Shown: positions 7,140 through 14,516, counted from the first letter of the stretch. The stretch: DNA of 14,696 bases from an uncultured Bacteroides sp. (GCF_910585845.1 NZ_CAJUHF010000067.1:1-14696), one strand, 5' to 3'. A program made the numbers and translations. Notes: a model not told the origin generated them from the sequence alone.

Positions 7140-7140
7140 T
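7051..7140. terminator. Long imperfect hairpin within array A, possible bidirectional terminator
   Basis: Positions 7051-7088 and 7103-7140 are 38-bp inverted arms. By hand alignment 29 of 38 positions are Watson-Crick complementary. Four of the nine mismatches become G.U pairs in the plus-strand RNA. The loop is 14 nt. An 8-bp core, CCCGTGAG (7059-7066) against CTCACGGG (7103-7110), shows that the units can also pair in other registers. It sits between the stop of the EmrB-like gene and the stop of recQ, so the likely role is ending both transcripts. It lacks a long T-run right after the stem. Confidence 0.5.
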
Positions 7141-7147
7141 ATGGATT

Positions 7148-9076
7148 TCATACCGTTTGCAGTATTCCGTTTACGGAATGGATTTTCTTCTCTTCCAGCA
7201 GTTGCTGTATGGCTTCCAGCAGCGCTTCTTTATCTGCCGTTATCCGTTGGGCAAGCTCTGCCGGATTACCGGGTTGTTCTTCGAGGGCTTGAAGAACTTT
7301 ACCGCGCAACTCTTCTATTGTAGCCTGAGGCTGCTTCTCTTTTGTCCGATAGCTGAGGCAGGTGTCGCATATACCGCAATTGCGTTCGTTCTTCTCGCCA
7401 AAATAGCGTAGCAGCATGCGGCTCCGGCAACTCGTTTCGTTGGTCACATAATCTATCATGGCTTCAATGCGGGCTTCGTATCGTTCCTTGCGCTCTTCGT
7501 ATGCCATGCGCGGTATGTTCAGCTGGCAGGTGTCGACGCGTTCACGCGTATATATAATATAAGGTGTCTTCTTGTGGGGAATATAGTGGATGATGTGCAT
7601 CCTCGACAGTTGTATCAGCATGTTGTACACTTGCCGGCGGGTCAGCCCACTGCGCACGGCGAGGGTGTCTTCGTTGATAAAGACGTAGTCGGTGAACACG
7701 CCGGTGTAGGAGCGCAGTACGATTTGGATCAGCTTGTCCATCTCTTCACCCAGTTCCCGAAGTTTGTATAGCTCATCGCGGGGGATAGTGAAGTAGATGC
7801 GGGAGGCATTGTCCTGTTCGTCGGTGTATTCCAGGTAACCTGCTTGGGTCAGAATCTTCAGCGCGCTGTTGACGGGCACGGGAAAATGCTTGAACCTCCG
7901 GCAGAAGTCTTCCAGATTGAACTCCTTAACGCATTCCCAACCGTCGCCCATGGCCATCTGGTAGTAAAATTGTAGGTGTTCGTAGACCTGTTTGATGTAT
8001 GTTTTCTCCGGAAACGTGTCCGGAATCCGTTTGCATAGCGTGATCTTGTCCGACGGGGTATGCAGAATGACGGCGTATGCCTTGTTTCCGTCGCGCCCGG
8101 CACGCCCTGCTTCTTGAAAATAGGCCTCGATGGAGTCGGGCAGGTCGAGGTGGATGACGGTGCGCACGTCTGGCTTGTCAATTCCCATGCCGAATGCGTT
8201 GGTAGCGACCATGACCCGGCTCTCGCCAGTCTGCCAGCGATGCTGGCGTATATCCTTGGTGGCGTTGTCCAGTCCGGCATGGTAGAAGTTGGCGGTGATG
8301 CCTTCGTGCATCAGCAGCTCGGTGATCTCTTTCGTGCGTCGGCGGTTGCGCACGTAGACAATGGCGCTGCCCGGCATGCGGCGCAGGATGTGCAGCAGTT
8401 CTTTCGTCTTGTTCTCCGTCTTGCGAACGATGTATGCCAGGTTTTTCCGTTCGAAACTCATGCGGAAGACGTTTTCCTCGCGGAAGCGCAGTCGGTGCTG
8501 GATGTCTTTCACCACTTCCGGCGTGGCGGTGGCGGTGAGTGCCAGCACGGGGACATTCGGTAGTAGGTCGCGTATCTCGGCAATCTTCAGGTAGGCAGGG
8601 CGGAAGTCGTATCCCCATTGCGAGATGCAATGGCTTTCGTCTACGGTAATCATGCTTATGGTCATCCTGCGCAGTTTGGTGCGGAAGATTTCGGTGTCCA
8701 GTCGTTCGGGAGATATATATAGAAACTTATAGTCGCCAAAGATGCAGTTCTCCAGCGTGGTGACAATCTCCTGCCGGGACATTCCGGAATAGATGGCGAG
8801 TGCCCTGATGCCGCGTTTCCTTAGGTTCTGTACCTGGTCTTTCATCAGCGAGATCAGCGGGGTGACCACCAGGCACAACCCTTTTTTAGCCAGCGCGGGC
8901 ACCTGAAAAGTGATGGACTTCCCACCACCGGTGGGCATCAGTCCCAAGGTGTCCCTGTCCTCGCCGATACTGTTGATAATCTCTTCCTGTATGCCGCGGA
9001 AGTTGTCGTATCCCCAGTACTTTTTGAGGAGTTGGGAGTGGAGAGCGGAGAGTGGAGAGTTGGGCTGTGCGGTCAT
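7148..9076 (-). CDS. recQ: ATP-dependent DNA helicase, RecQ family
   Basis: This superfamily-2 3'-5' helicase unwinds recombination and replication intermediates. With the start at ATG 9076 it has 642 residues. Walker A is MPTGGGKS (47-54). Motif II is DESH (146-149; DEAH is usual). The RecQ aromatic loop is SQWGYDFRP (152-160). Motif III is ALTATATPEV, and motif VI is the QEAGRAGRDG region (321-330). Four zinc-binding cysteines are spaced C550-x16-C567-x2-C570-x2-C573 as in E. coli RecQ. They lie about 200 residues further from the helicase core than usual, after an inserted segment that looks winged-helix-like (about 350-525). No HRDC domain is visible; the tail (585-642) is short and helical. 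The first about 16 codons are heptanucleotide-repeat DNA. A longer frame to 9142 runs into an inverted-repeat element and is not preferred. It lies downstream of recJ on the same strand. Confidence 0.93.
   Translation of the reverse strand: MTAQPNSPLSALHSQLLKKYWGYDNFRGIQEEIINSIGEDRDTLGLMPTGGGKSITFQVPALAKKGLCLVVTPLISLMKDQVQNLRKRGIRALAIYSGMSRQEIVTTLENCIFGDYKFLYISPERLDTEIFRTKLRRMTISMITVDESHCISQWGYDFRPAYLKIAEIRDLLPNVPVLALTATATPEVVKDIQHRLRFREENVFRMSFERKNLAYIVRKTENKTKELLHILRRMPGSAIVYVRNRRRTKEITELLMHEGITANFYHAGLDNATKDIRQHRWQTGESRVMVATNAFGMGIDKPDVRTVIHLDLPDSIEAYFQEAGRAGRDGNKAYAVILHTPSDKITLCKRIPDTFPEKTYIKQVYEHLQFYYQMAMGDGWECVKEFNLEDFCRRFKHFPVPVNSALKILTQAGYLEYTDEQDNASRIYFTIPRDELYKLRELGEEMDKLIQIVLRSYTGVFTDYVFINEDTLAVRSGLTRRQVYNMLIQLSRMHIIHYIPHKKTPYIIYTRERVDTCQLNIPRMAYEERKERYEARIEAMIDYVTNETSCRSRMLLRYFGEKNERNCGICDTCLSYRTKEKQPQATIEELRGKVLQALEEQPGNPAELAQRITADKEALLEAIQQLLEEKKIHSVNGILQTV
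9028..9062. repeat. Heptanucleotide repeat inside the recQ 5' end
   Basis: Five 7-bp units of the AGAGTGG type run without gaps (GGAGTTG, GGAGTGG, AGAGCGG, AGAGTGG, AGAGTTG). They encode most of RecQ residues 5-16. Similar AACTCTC/CCACTCT heptads are, from memory, frequent in Bacteroides and Porphyromonas intergenic DNA; I could not verify this here. Confidence 0.75.
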
Positions 9077-9081
9077 AATCC

Positions 9082-9102
9082 TTGATGGTTGATAGTTGAT
9101 GG
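9082..9102. repeat. Second heptanucleotide repeat just upstream of the recQ start
   Basis: Three gapless 7-bp units (TTGATGG, TTGATAG, TTGATGG) end 5 bp before the recQ start codon complement. Together with the heptads at 9028-9062 they bracket the ATG at 9076-9074. Confidence 0.7.
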
Positions 9103-9230
9103 AGGCGTGTCGAAACTCACCACAAGTTACGGAGATTACCACAGTTATTTATTAAATCACAGATGAGCAAACGAATTAAGCTGTGATGATCTGAGTAATT
9201 TGTGGTGAAATTCAATTTTTCCACGCCTTC
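9101..9230. repeat. MITE-like palindromic element between recJ and recQ
   Basis: Inner arms 9118-9144 and 9181-9207 are inverted copies identical at 22 of 27 positions; both start CACCACAA when read inward. An outer pair, GGAGGCGTG (9101-9109) against CACGCCTTC (9222-9230), matches at 8 of 9. Different spacers (8 versus 14 bp) separate the outer and inner matches. The 36-bp centre is AT-rich. The element fills almost the whole recJ-recQ gap. No target-site duplication is obvious. It may be a dispersed noncoding repeat, a terminator of recJ, or both. Confidence 0.6.
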
Positions 9231-9232
9231 AT

Positions 9233-10948
9233 TTAGTTTGGTTTGATATCCTCTATCTGCAATTGCACCTCCCCGCGTTTGTGGGTATTCTCTTCGATGG
9301 TGTAGCAGATGTTGAACGAACGTTTGGTCTTGATGAAACGTACGTGCGAGCTTTGCCCGAAGGCGATGCCATTCATGACGTTGTTCGACTTGTTGTCCAC
9401 CAGTTCCAGTTTGATGTGTTCCTGATCGCGTCCTACGACTTTGCTTGTGCCGTAGTCATAGACATTGTGTGTACAGAACACCGGCTTCGGGTTGTCAGGA
9501 CCGTAGGGGTTGAACTTCTTCAGGTCGTTGAAGAACTTCGGGGTGATATCCTTGAAGTCCACTTCCGCGTCGATATCAATGACGGCACTGGTCTGTTCGG
9601 GAAGGATATTCTGCGAGACAAACTCTTCAAAACGTTCGGCAAACGCTTCCACATTCTCTACCTTCATGGATAATCCGGCGGCGTAGGTGTGTCCTCCGAA
9701 GTTCTCCAGCAGATCGCGGCAATACTCGATGGCCTTATACACGTCGAAGCCAGATACGGAGCGGGCAGAACCGGTGGCCATGTCTTCCGTGCGCGTCAGG
9801 ACGACGGCGGGGCGGTAGTAGATCTCCGTCAGGCGCGAAGCGACGATGCCGATAACGCCTTTGTGCCAATCTTCATTATAGAGCACGATGGAACGGCGGT
9901 CGGCAAAACCATCCAGTCCGACTACGATTTTGTTGGCTTCCTCGGTCATGCTTTTGTCGAGGTCCTTGCGGGTTTCGTTGTACTGGTTGATCTGGTTGGC
10001 TTTCTCCAGGGCTACCGAGAATTCTTTTTCAGTCAGCAGGTCGACAGCCTCTTTTCCGTTCTGTATACGCCCGGAAGCGTTGATGCGCGGACCTATCTTG
10101 AAGACGATGTCGCTGACGGTGATGTCCTTCTCCGTCAGGCCACATACATCGATAATCGCTTTCAGTCCTACGCTGGGGTTGCTGTTCAGCTGTTTCAGTC
10201 CGTGGAACGTAAGTATGCGGTTTTCTCCCATTATAGGAACAATGTCCGAGGCGATGCTCACCGCCACGAGATCGAGCAGCGGGATGAGGTGGTGAAATTC
10301 GATGCCGTTGCTGATGGCAAATGCCTGCATGAACTTGAAGCCTACCCCGCAGCCGGAGAGGTGCTCGTAGGGATAGGTGTTGTCCGGACGTTTGGCATTC
10401 AGTATGGCGACGGCGGGAGGTAGCACATCGTCGGGCACATGGTGGTCGCAGATAATGAAATCGATGCCTTTCTCTTTGGCATACGTAATCTCTTCTACGG
10501 CTTTGATGCCGCAGTCCAGCACGATGACCAGCCCTACGCCGCTTGCCGCAGCATAGTCCACTCCTTTGGTCGATACCCCGTAGCCTTCGTTGTAGCGGTC
10601 GGGGATGTAGTAGTCAATGTTCGAATAGAACTGTTGAATGAACTTGTAGACCAAGGATACCGCAGTAGTGCCATCTACATCATAATCTCCGTAAATCAGG
10701 ATACGTTCTTTCTTTCCCATTGCCTTGTTCAGGCGCTCCACGGCGACGTCCATGTCTTTCATCAGGAACGGGTCGTGCAGGTCGGGCAATTGCGGGCGGA
10801 AAAACTTCTTGGCTTCCTGTGCCTTTGTTATTCCCCGCTTCACCAATAGTCCGCCAAGGATAGGGCTAATCCCTAACTCCTGCGCCAGTTTTTGGCTTGT
10901 CTCTGCCTGTTCGGGTGTAATGGGTTGATAATTCCATTTGTGGGTCAT
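9233..10948 (-). CDS. recJ: Single-stranded-DNA-specific 5'-3' exonuclease RecJ
   Basis: This 571-residue DHH-family nuclease degrades 5'-ended single strands in RecF-pathway recombination, mismatch repair and gap processing. The metal-binding motifs are intact: YGDYDVDGTTA (86-96), the DCG aspartate (D145), DHH (168-170) and SIASDIVP with D235. The DHHA1 half follows with GPRINASGR (286-294), the WHKGVIGIVASR segment (361-372) and GGHTYAAG (418-425). The C-terminal OB-like part (about 455-565) includes FNPYGPDNPKPVF. The length is normal. The ATG at 10948 gives the expected N-terminus (HKWNYQPI) and no better start exists. It lies about 360 bp downstream of aat, with the 22-bp array B in between, and is followed by recQ on the same strand. 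Confidence 0.95.
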   Translation of the reverse strand: MTHKWNYQPITPEQAETSQKLAQELGISPILGGLLVKRGITKAQEAKKFFRPQLPDLHDPFLMKDMDVAVERLNKAMGKKERILIYGDYDVDGTTAVSLVYKFIQQFYSNIDYYIPDRYNEGYGVSTKGVDYAAASGVGLVIVLDCGIKAVEEITYAKEKGIDFIICDHHVPDDVLPPAVAILNAKRPDNTYPYEHLSGCGVGFKFMQAFAISNGIEFHHLIPLLDLVAVSIASDIVPIMGENRILTFHGLKQLNSNPSVGLKAIIDVCGLTEKDITVSDIVFKIGPRINASGRIQNGKEAVDLLTEKEFSVALEKANQINQYNETRKDLDKSMTEEANKIVVGLDGFADRRSIVLYNEDWHKGVIGIVASRLTEIYYRPAVVLTRTEDMATGSARSVSGFDVYKAIEYCRDLLENFGGHTYAAGLSMKVENVEAFAERFEEFVSQNILPEQTSAVIDIDAEVDFKDITPKFFNDLKKFNPYGPDNPKPVFCTHNVYDYGTSKVVGRDQEHIKLELVDNKSNNVMNGIAFGQSSHVRFIKTKRSFNICYTIEENTHKRGEVQLQIEDIKPN

Positions 10949-11304
10949 TTTATATATTGTTTTTTCTTTTTCTTGCTTTCGCGGTTGGAAGGGATTTCTC
11001 CTGCCTGAGATGAGAATCTCTTCTACCTAAGAGAAGAACCGTTCCTGCTTGAGAGAAGAACCGTTCCTGTCTGCGACAGCTGTTTCTCTTACTTGCGACA
11101 GGAATTTCTTCTGTTTGCGACAGCTGTTTCTCTTACTTACGGCAGAAATCTCTCCTGTTTGCGAGGAGTCCATGCTTTCCAACATGCTGTAAAGGTATGA
11201 AAAACTCTTGAAATGGAGACGTATTCTGTGGAAAAACTTTCTGAAATGGTATTGTATGCCGGAAATTACCTACTTATGGTTACTTCAGCCTCAGGTTGCT
11301 GTGC
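10949..11304. other. 356-bp gap between aat and recJ, mostly array B
   Basis: Positions 10992-11167 are the 22-bp array. The 43 bp between the array and recJ are purine-rich on the coding strand and hold no recognisable promoter. Between the array and aat (11168-11304) the best promoter-like match on the minus strand is TACCTTTA (11197-11190), one base off TAnnTTTG, without a -33 element. If used, the recJ mRNA would carry the whole array in its 5' leader. Confidence 0.6.
10992..11167. repeat. Noncoding tandem array, exact 22-bp period (array B)
   Basis: Eight gapless units start at 10992, 11014, 11036, 11058, 11080, 11102, 11124 and 11146. Units are diverged but share the frame TTYCTNCTGYTTGCGACAG-like. 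GCGACAG occurs in three units (ending 11079, 11101, 11123). Some neighbouring units are nearly identical (11036 and 11058 both begin GAACCGTTCCTG; 11080 and 11124 both begin CTGTTTCTCTTACTT). Several units contain a small internal stem: TCTTCT/AGAAGA near 11018-11036, CTGT/ACAG in the fourth and sixth, TCCT/AGGA in the eighth. No open frame spans the array meaningfully. It lies upstream of recJ and downstream of aat. Confidence 0.85.
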
Positions 11305-11943
11305 TTATTTTCGCACGTATTCCATGTACTCTTCGTAGCTAATGTATCTCCCTCCCATCGACTTCAGGTGCGGGGTCTCGAACTGACAGTCTATCAGTAC
11401 ACCTCCATTTCGGCTGAAGACTTGCGACAGGTAGATAAGTGCCAGTTTCGATGCGCTGGGAACCCGTGAGAACATGCTTTCGCCAAAGAAACATTTCCCT
11501 AAGGCAACACCGTAGAGTCCTCCCACCAGTTGCTCGCCTTCCCAAACTTCCACACTGGCGGCAAAGTGCTGTTCGTGCAGCTTGGTGTATGCCTCCATCA
11601 TTTCTTCGCCGAGCCAGGCACCTTCCATATGCATGCGTTGCTCACCGCAGGCACGGATGACATCGGGAAATGCTTGGTTGATGCTGAGGCCGTATTTCCC
11701 TTTTCTGATGAGTGTACGCATGGAGTGCGAGATGTGAATCTCGTCGGGGAAGATGACGAAGCGTTCCATCGGGCACCACCATTGTATGACGCCGTCGCGG
11801 AATGCGTACCAAGGGAATATCCCGTTGGAATAGGCCAGGAGCAGGCGGTCGATGGAGAGATCGCCGCCTACGGCCAAAAGCCCGTCCGGCTCACCGTAGT
11901 GAGGGTCGGGAAAGGCAAGTCGGTCGCTTAATTGGAAAATCAT
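11305..11943 (-). CDS. aat: Leucyl/phenylalanyl-tRNA-protein transferase
   Basis: This 212-residue cytoplasmic enzyme transfers Leu or Phe from aminoacyl-tRNA to proteins with N-terminal Arg or Lys, making primary N-degrons. Family blocks are clear in order: GLLAVGGDLS (21-30), the GIFPWY segment (41-46), WWCPMERFV (55-63), SVEVWEGEQLVGGLYGVALG (130-149), CFFGESMFS (151-159) and LIDCQFETPHL (183-193). Residues corresponding to functional E. coli positions are present: W45, W110, E155 and Q187. The length is close to the family norm (E. coli 234). It starts 4 nt after the clpA stop, so it is the last gene of the clpS-clpA-aat unit, and its product feeds the adaptor and unfoldase encoded upstream. 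Confidence 0.96.
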   Translation of the reverse strand: MIFQLSDRLAFPDPHYGEPDGLLAVGGDLSIDRLLLAYSNGIFPWYAFRDGVIQWWCPMERFVIFPDEIHISHSMRTLIRKGKYGLSINQAFPDVIRACGEQRMHMEGAWLGEEMMEAYTKLHEQHFAASVEVWEGEQLVGGLYGVALGKCFFGESMFSRVPSASKLALIYLSQVFSRNGGVLIDCQFETPHLKSMGGRYISYEEYMEYVRK

Positions 11944-11947
11944 ATTG

Positions 11948-14167
11948 TTATCGGGCTGAGATTTGTAGTTGTAGTCGGGACTGTTCCACTTGTACGCAGG
12001 CCTTACCGCCGGATTTCAGCTTGCCGAACAGGATTTCGCGCATCAGCAGCGGCTTCAAGTGTGAGGCTATCACGCGGTCCATCTCGCGGGCACCGTATTC
12101 CGGTAGGAATCCCCGTTGCAGCAGCCAGTCGTGGGCTTCGGGAGCCAGTTCCATCTCTACGTGGCGGGCGGCGAGCTTACTGTTCAGTTCGCCAAGTTTC
12201 TTGTCGAGGATGAGCGAAACCATTTCGCGGTTCATGTCGTGGAAGACGATGGTGGCGGACAACCGGTTGATAAATTCCGGTTTGAAGGTCTTCTTCACCT
12301 GTTTCAGCATGGCGTCTCCGGCTGTCACTTGGCTACTGAATCCAATGGATGCCTGACGGGCATACTGTGCTCCGGCATTAGAGGTCATGATGAGTATCAG
12401 GTGGCGGCAGTCGGCTTTCCGGCCTTTGTTGTCGGTGAGCGTGGCGTAGTCCATCATTTGCAACAGGATGTTGAACACGTCGGGATGGGCTTTCTCTATT
12501 TCGTCCAGCAGTAATACGCAGTGGGGCGTTTTACGTATGGCGTCGGTCAGCAGTCCGCCGTCTTCGTAGCCGATATAGCCGGCGGGCGAGCCGATCAGTT
12601 TGGCTACGGTATGCTTCTCGGTGTATTCGCTCATGTCGAACCGTTGCAGGGAGATGCCCAGTTCCGCGGCGAGCACCTTGGCCACTTCTGTCTTGCCCAC
12701 TCCGGTGGAACCTACGAAGAGGAGGCTTGCTACAGGCTTGTTCTCGTCCAGCAGTCCGGCTCTTGACATCTGCACGGCTTCCACAACCTGGCGCACGGCT
12801 TCTTCTTGTCCGTAAATCTGGCTGCTGATGCGCGTATGCAGTGTCTCCAGCGAGGCGGTGTCTTCCTCCTTCATGGCAAGGGTGTCTATCTGGCATACAC
12901 GTGCCAGGACGTCGGCTATCAGAGCCTTGTCCACTATCTGCTTCTTGGCGCGGGTAGGGTGGATTTCGCGCCAGGCTCCGGCTTCATCCACCAGATCGAT
13001 CGCCTTGTCGGGCAAGAAGCGGTCGCTGATGTAGCGGGCGCTTGCCTTGACTGCGTAGGGGATGGCGTCGGGGCGATAGGTTACGTTGTGGTACTCTTCG
13101 TATTTCTCTTTCAGTCCCTCTACGATACGGATGGCCTCTTCGATGCTCGGTTCGAGTATGTCTATCTTTTGGAAACGGCGTACCAATCCTTTGCTTCCGG
13201 CGAAGTAACGGTTATATTCTTCGTAAGTGGTGGAGCCGATGAAACGGATATCTCCTTGCTCTAAATAGGGTTTCAGCATGTTGGAAGCGTCCATGGAACT
13301 GTCGCCCGTACGTCCGGCACCTATCAGATTGTGTATCTCGTCGATGTAGATGATGGCATCCCCTTCGTTCGACACGCCGTCCATGATACTTTTCAGGCGC
13401 TTTTCGAAGTCGCCCCGGTATTGCGTACCCGCTAGCAGGGTGCCTAAGTCCAGCTCGTAGATACGGCAGTCGGCAAGGCGTTCGGGGACGTTACCCGCTT
13501 CGATGCGTGCGGCAAGCCCGTAGGCGAGGGCGGTTTTTCCTACTCCCGGTTCGCCTATATGTAGCGGGTTATTCTTGTCTTTTCGGCAAAGCACTTGGAT
13601 GGTACGTTCCAGTTCGGCTTCCCGACCTATCAATGGATTGTGTGTCTCCAGACAGTCGTTCAGGCAGGTTACGTAGTTTCGCCAAGGCTCACTCTTCTCC
13701 TGCATGTCGCTGGAGTTGTACTCTGCGTCTTCTACGTTTTCGTATTGCGAGATGAGTTCGCTGATGAACTCTGGTAGGAATTCGATATTGTCTTTTAGGA
13801 AATAGGTTGCCCAGGAATCTTGCAATTGGAGCATTCCTTCCACCAGATGCGGCACATCTACTTCATCTCTGCTTGCGTAGCTCGCTATGATGTGTGCATG
13901 CTCCAGAATTTCAGTCATTTGTACTGATATTTCTAGCTCATAGTCTGTGTCTTGGGGGATGCTTTCCAATTCTTCCGCGAGGTATTTGTCCAACGTATGG
14001 TTCAACTCGTCGATGTCGCAGTAGTACTCTTGCAGGGAATAGATGAAGGGTATCTGCTCTGTCAGTGCCCTCAGCAGATGTTCGGGCATGAGGAATTCGT
14101 GCCTGTAGGATAATGCTTTTTCCTTTGCGGAAATGAATGCGCGGTTTACATGTTCTGTATATTGCAT
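11948..14167 (-). CDS. clpA: ClpA-type AAA+ unfoldase, ATP-binding subunit of ClpAP
   Basis: This 739-residue protein (start ATG 14167; the frame upstream to 14287 overlaps clpS and lacks homology) forms the hexameric unfoldase that threads substrates into ClpP. The N-domain, about residues 1-140, is the ClpS docking module. D1 has Walker A GEPGVGKT (205-212) and Walker B IIYIDEIHNL (272-281). D2 has Walker A GSTGVGKT (486-493), Walker B VLLLDEIEKAHPD (551-563), sensor-1 N597 and sensor-2 GAR (692-694). The ClpP-binding tripeptide IGF is at 608-610, so it should work with ClpP rather than as a ClpB disaggregase. There is no ClpB/ClpC coiled-coil M-domain between D1 landmarks, which with the clpS neighbour supports ClpA. 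It begins 22 nt after the clpS stop. No clpP gene is in the window. Confidence 0.95.
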   Translation of the reverse strand: MQYTEHVNRAFISAKEKALSYRHEFLMPEHLLRALTEQIPFIYSLQEYYCDIDELNHTLDKYLAEELESIPQDTDYELEISVQMTEILEHAHIIASYASRDEVDVPHLVEGMLQLQDSWATYFLKDNIEFLPEFISELISQYENVEDAEYNSSDMQEKSEPWRNYVTCLNDCLETHNPLIGREAELERTIQVLCRKDKNNPLHIGEPGVGKTALAYGLAARIEAGNVPERLADCRIYELDLGTLLAGTQYRGDFEKRLKSIMDGVSNEGDAIIYIDEIHNLIGAGRTGDSSMDASNMLKPYLEQGDIRFIGSTTYEEYNRYFAGSKGLVRRFQKIDILEPSIEEAIRIVEGLKEKYEEYHNVTYRPDAIPYAVKASARYISDRFLPDKAIDLVDEAGAWREIHPTRAKKQIVDKALIADVLARVCQIDTLAMKEEDTASLETLHTRISSQIYGQEEAVRQVVEAVQMSRAGLLDENKPVASLLFVGSTGVGKTEVAKVLAAELGISLQRFDMSEYTEKHTVAKLIGSPAGYIGYEDGGLLTDAIRKTPHCVLLLDEIEKAHPDVFNILLQMMDYATLTDNKGRKADCRHLILIMTSNAGAQYARQASIGFSSQVTAGDAMLKQVKKTFKPEFINRLSATIVFHDMNREMVSLILDKKLGELNSKLAARHVEMELAPEAHDWLLQRGFLPEYGAREMDRVIASHLKPLLMREILFGKLKSGGKACVQVEQSRLQLQISAR

Positions 14168-14189
14168 GTCTGTATTCTTCTTTTGTCGT

Positions 14190-14501
14190 TTATTCTTTCT
14201 CTTCCGGTACGACGGAGAGCCGGAGGGGGAATCCTTCGTTGCGTGCCATGCGGGTGGCTTTTTGTACTTTCGATTGTGCGATGTCATACGTATAGATACC
14301 TACTACTGCCGCCTTACTTTTGTGCACTTGCATCATTAGCGTTTCTGCTTCTACAGGTGATTTGTGGAATATGGTAGTCAGTATTCTGACGACAAATTCC
14401 ATTGTGGTGAAGTCATCGTTATAGATAATTACCTTGAAGCGCCGCGGTTCACGTAAGTCGGTACGCTCTTTTTCTTTGAGATGTGATTGTTGCTGTTCCA
14501 T
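14190..14501 (-). CDS. clpS: ClpS, N-degron adaptor for ClpAP
   Basis: This 103-residue adaptor binds Leu, Phe, Tyr or Trp N-termini and delivers the protein to ClpA. The flexible N-terminal tail (1-20) is charged. The binding-pocket signature is intact: YNDDFTTMEFVV with N28, D29, D30 and the pocket methionine M34 (E. coli N34, D35, D36, M40), then LMMQVH with H60 (E. coli H66). KSKAAVVGIYTYDIAQSK and NEGFPL complete the fold. The ATG at 14501 is the only start before the signature. It is the first gene of clpS-clpA-aat. A TACTTTTG box ends only 8 nt ahead of the start codon, so the mRNA would have almost no leader if that promoter is used. Confidence 0.96.
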   Translation of the reverse strand: MEQQQSHLKEKERTDLREPRRFKVIIYNDDFTTMEFVVRILTTIFHKSPVEAETLMMQVHKSKAAVVGIYTYDIAQSKVQKATRMARNEGFPLRLSVVPEEKE

Positions 14502-14508
14502 GATGGTG

Positions 14509-14516
14509 CAAAAGTA
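14509..14516 (-). promoter_or_regulatory. -7 box of the clpS-clpA-aat unit
   Basis: TACTTTTG (14516-14509, minus strand) matches TAnnTTTG exactly and is the only such match found in the 195 bp upstream of clpS. No TTTG lies 19-21 bp further up. A 10-bp palindrome GGATATATCC (14528-14537) occupies the region between the two expected elements and could be a regulator site. The rest of 14538-14696 is AT-rich with nothing recognised. Confidence 0.45.

Noticed and set aside
9077..9142. Upstream extension of recQ by 22 codons
   Set aside because: It runs through the heptad repeat and into the inverted-repeat element and has no RecQ-like sequence.
9689..10423. 244-codon open frame on the plus strand
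   Set aside because: It is antisense to the conserved core of recJ, whose catalytic motifs are intact on the other strand.
14168..14287. Upstream extension of clpA by 40 codons
   Set aside because: It overlaps the end of clpS in another frame and is Lys/Arg-rich without homology; the ClpA N-domain begins at the Met at 14167.
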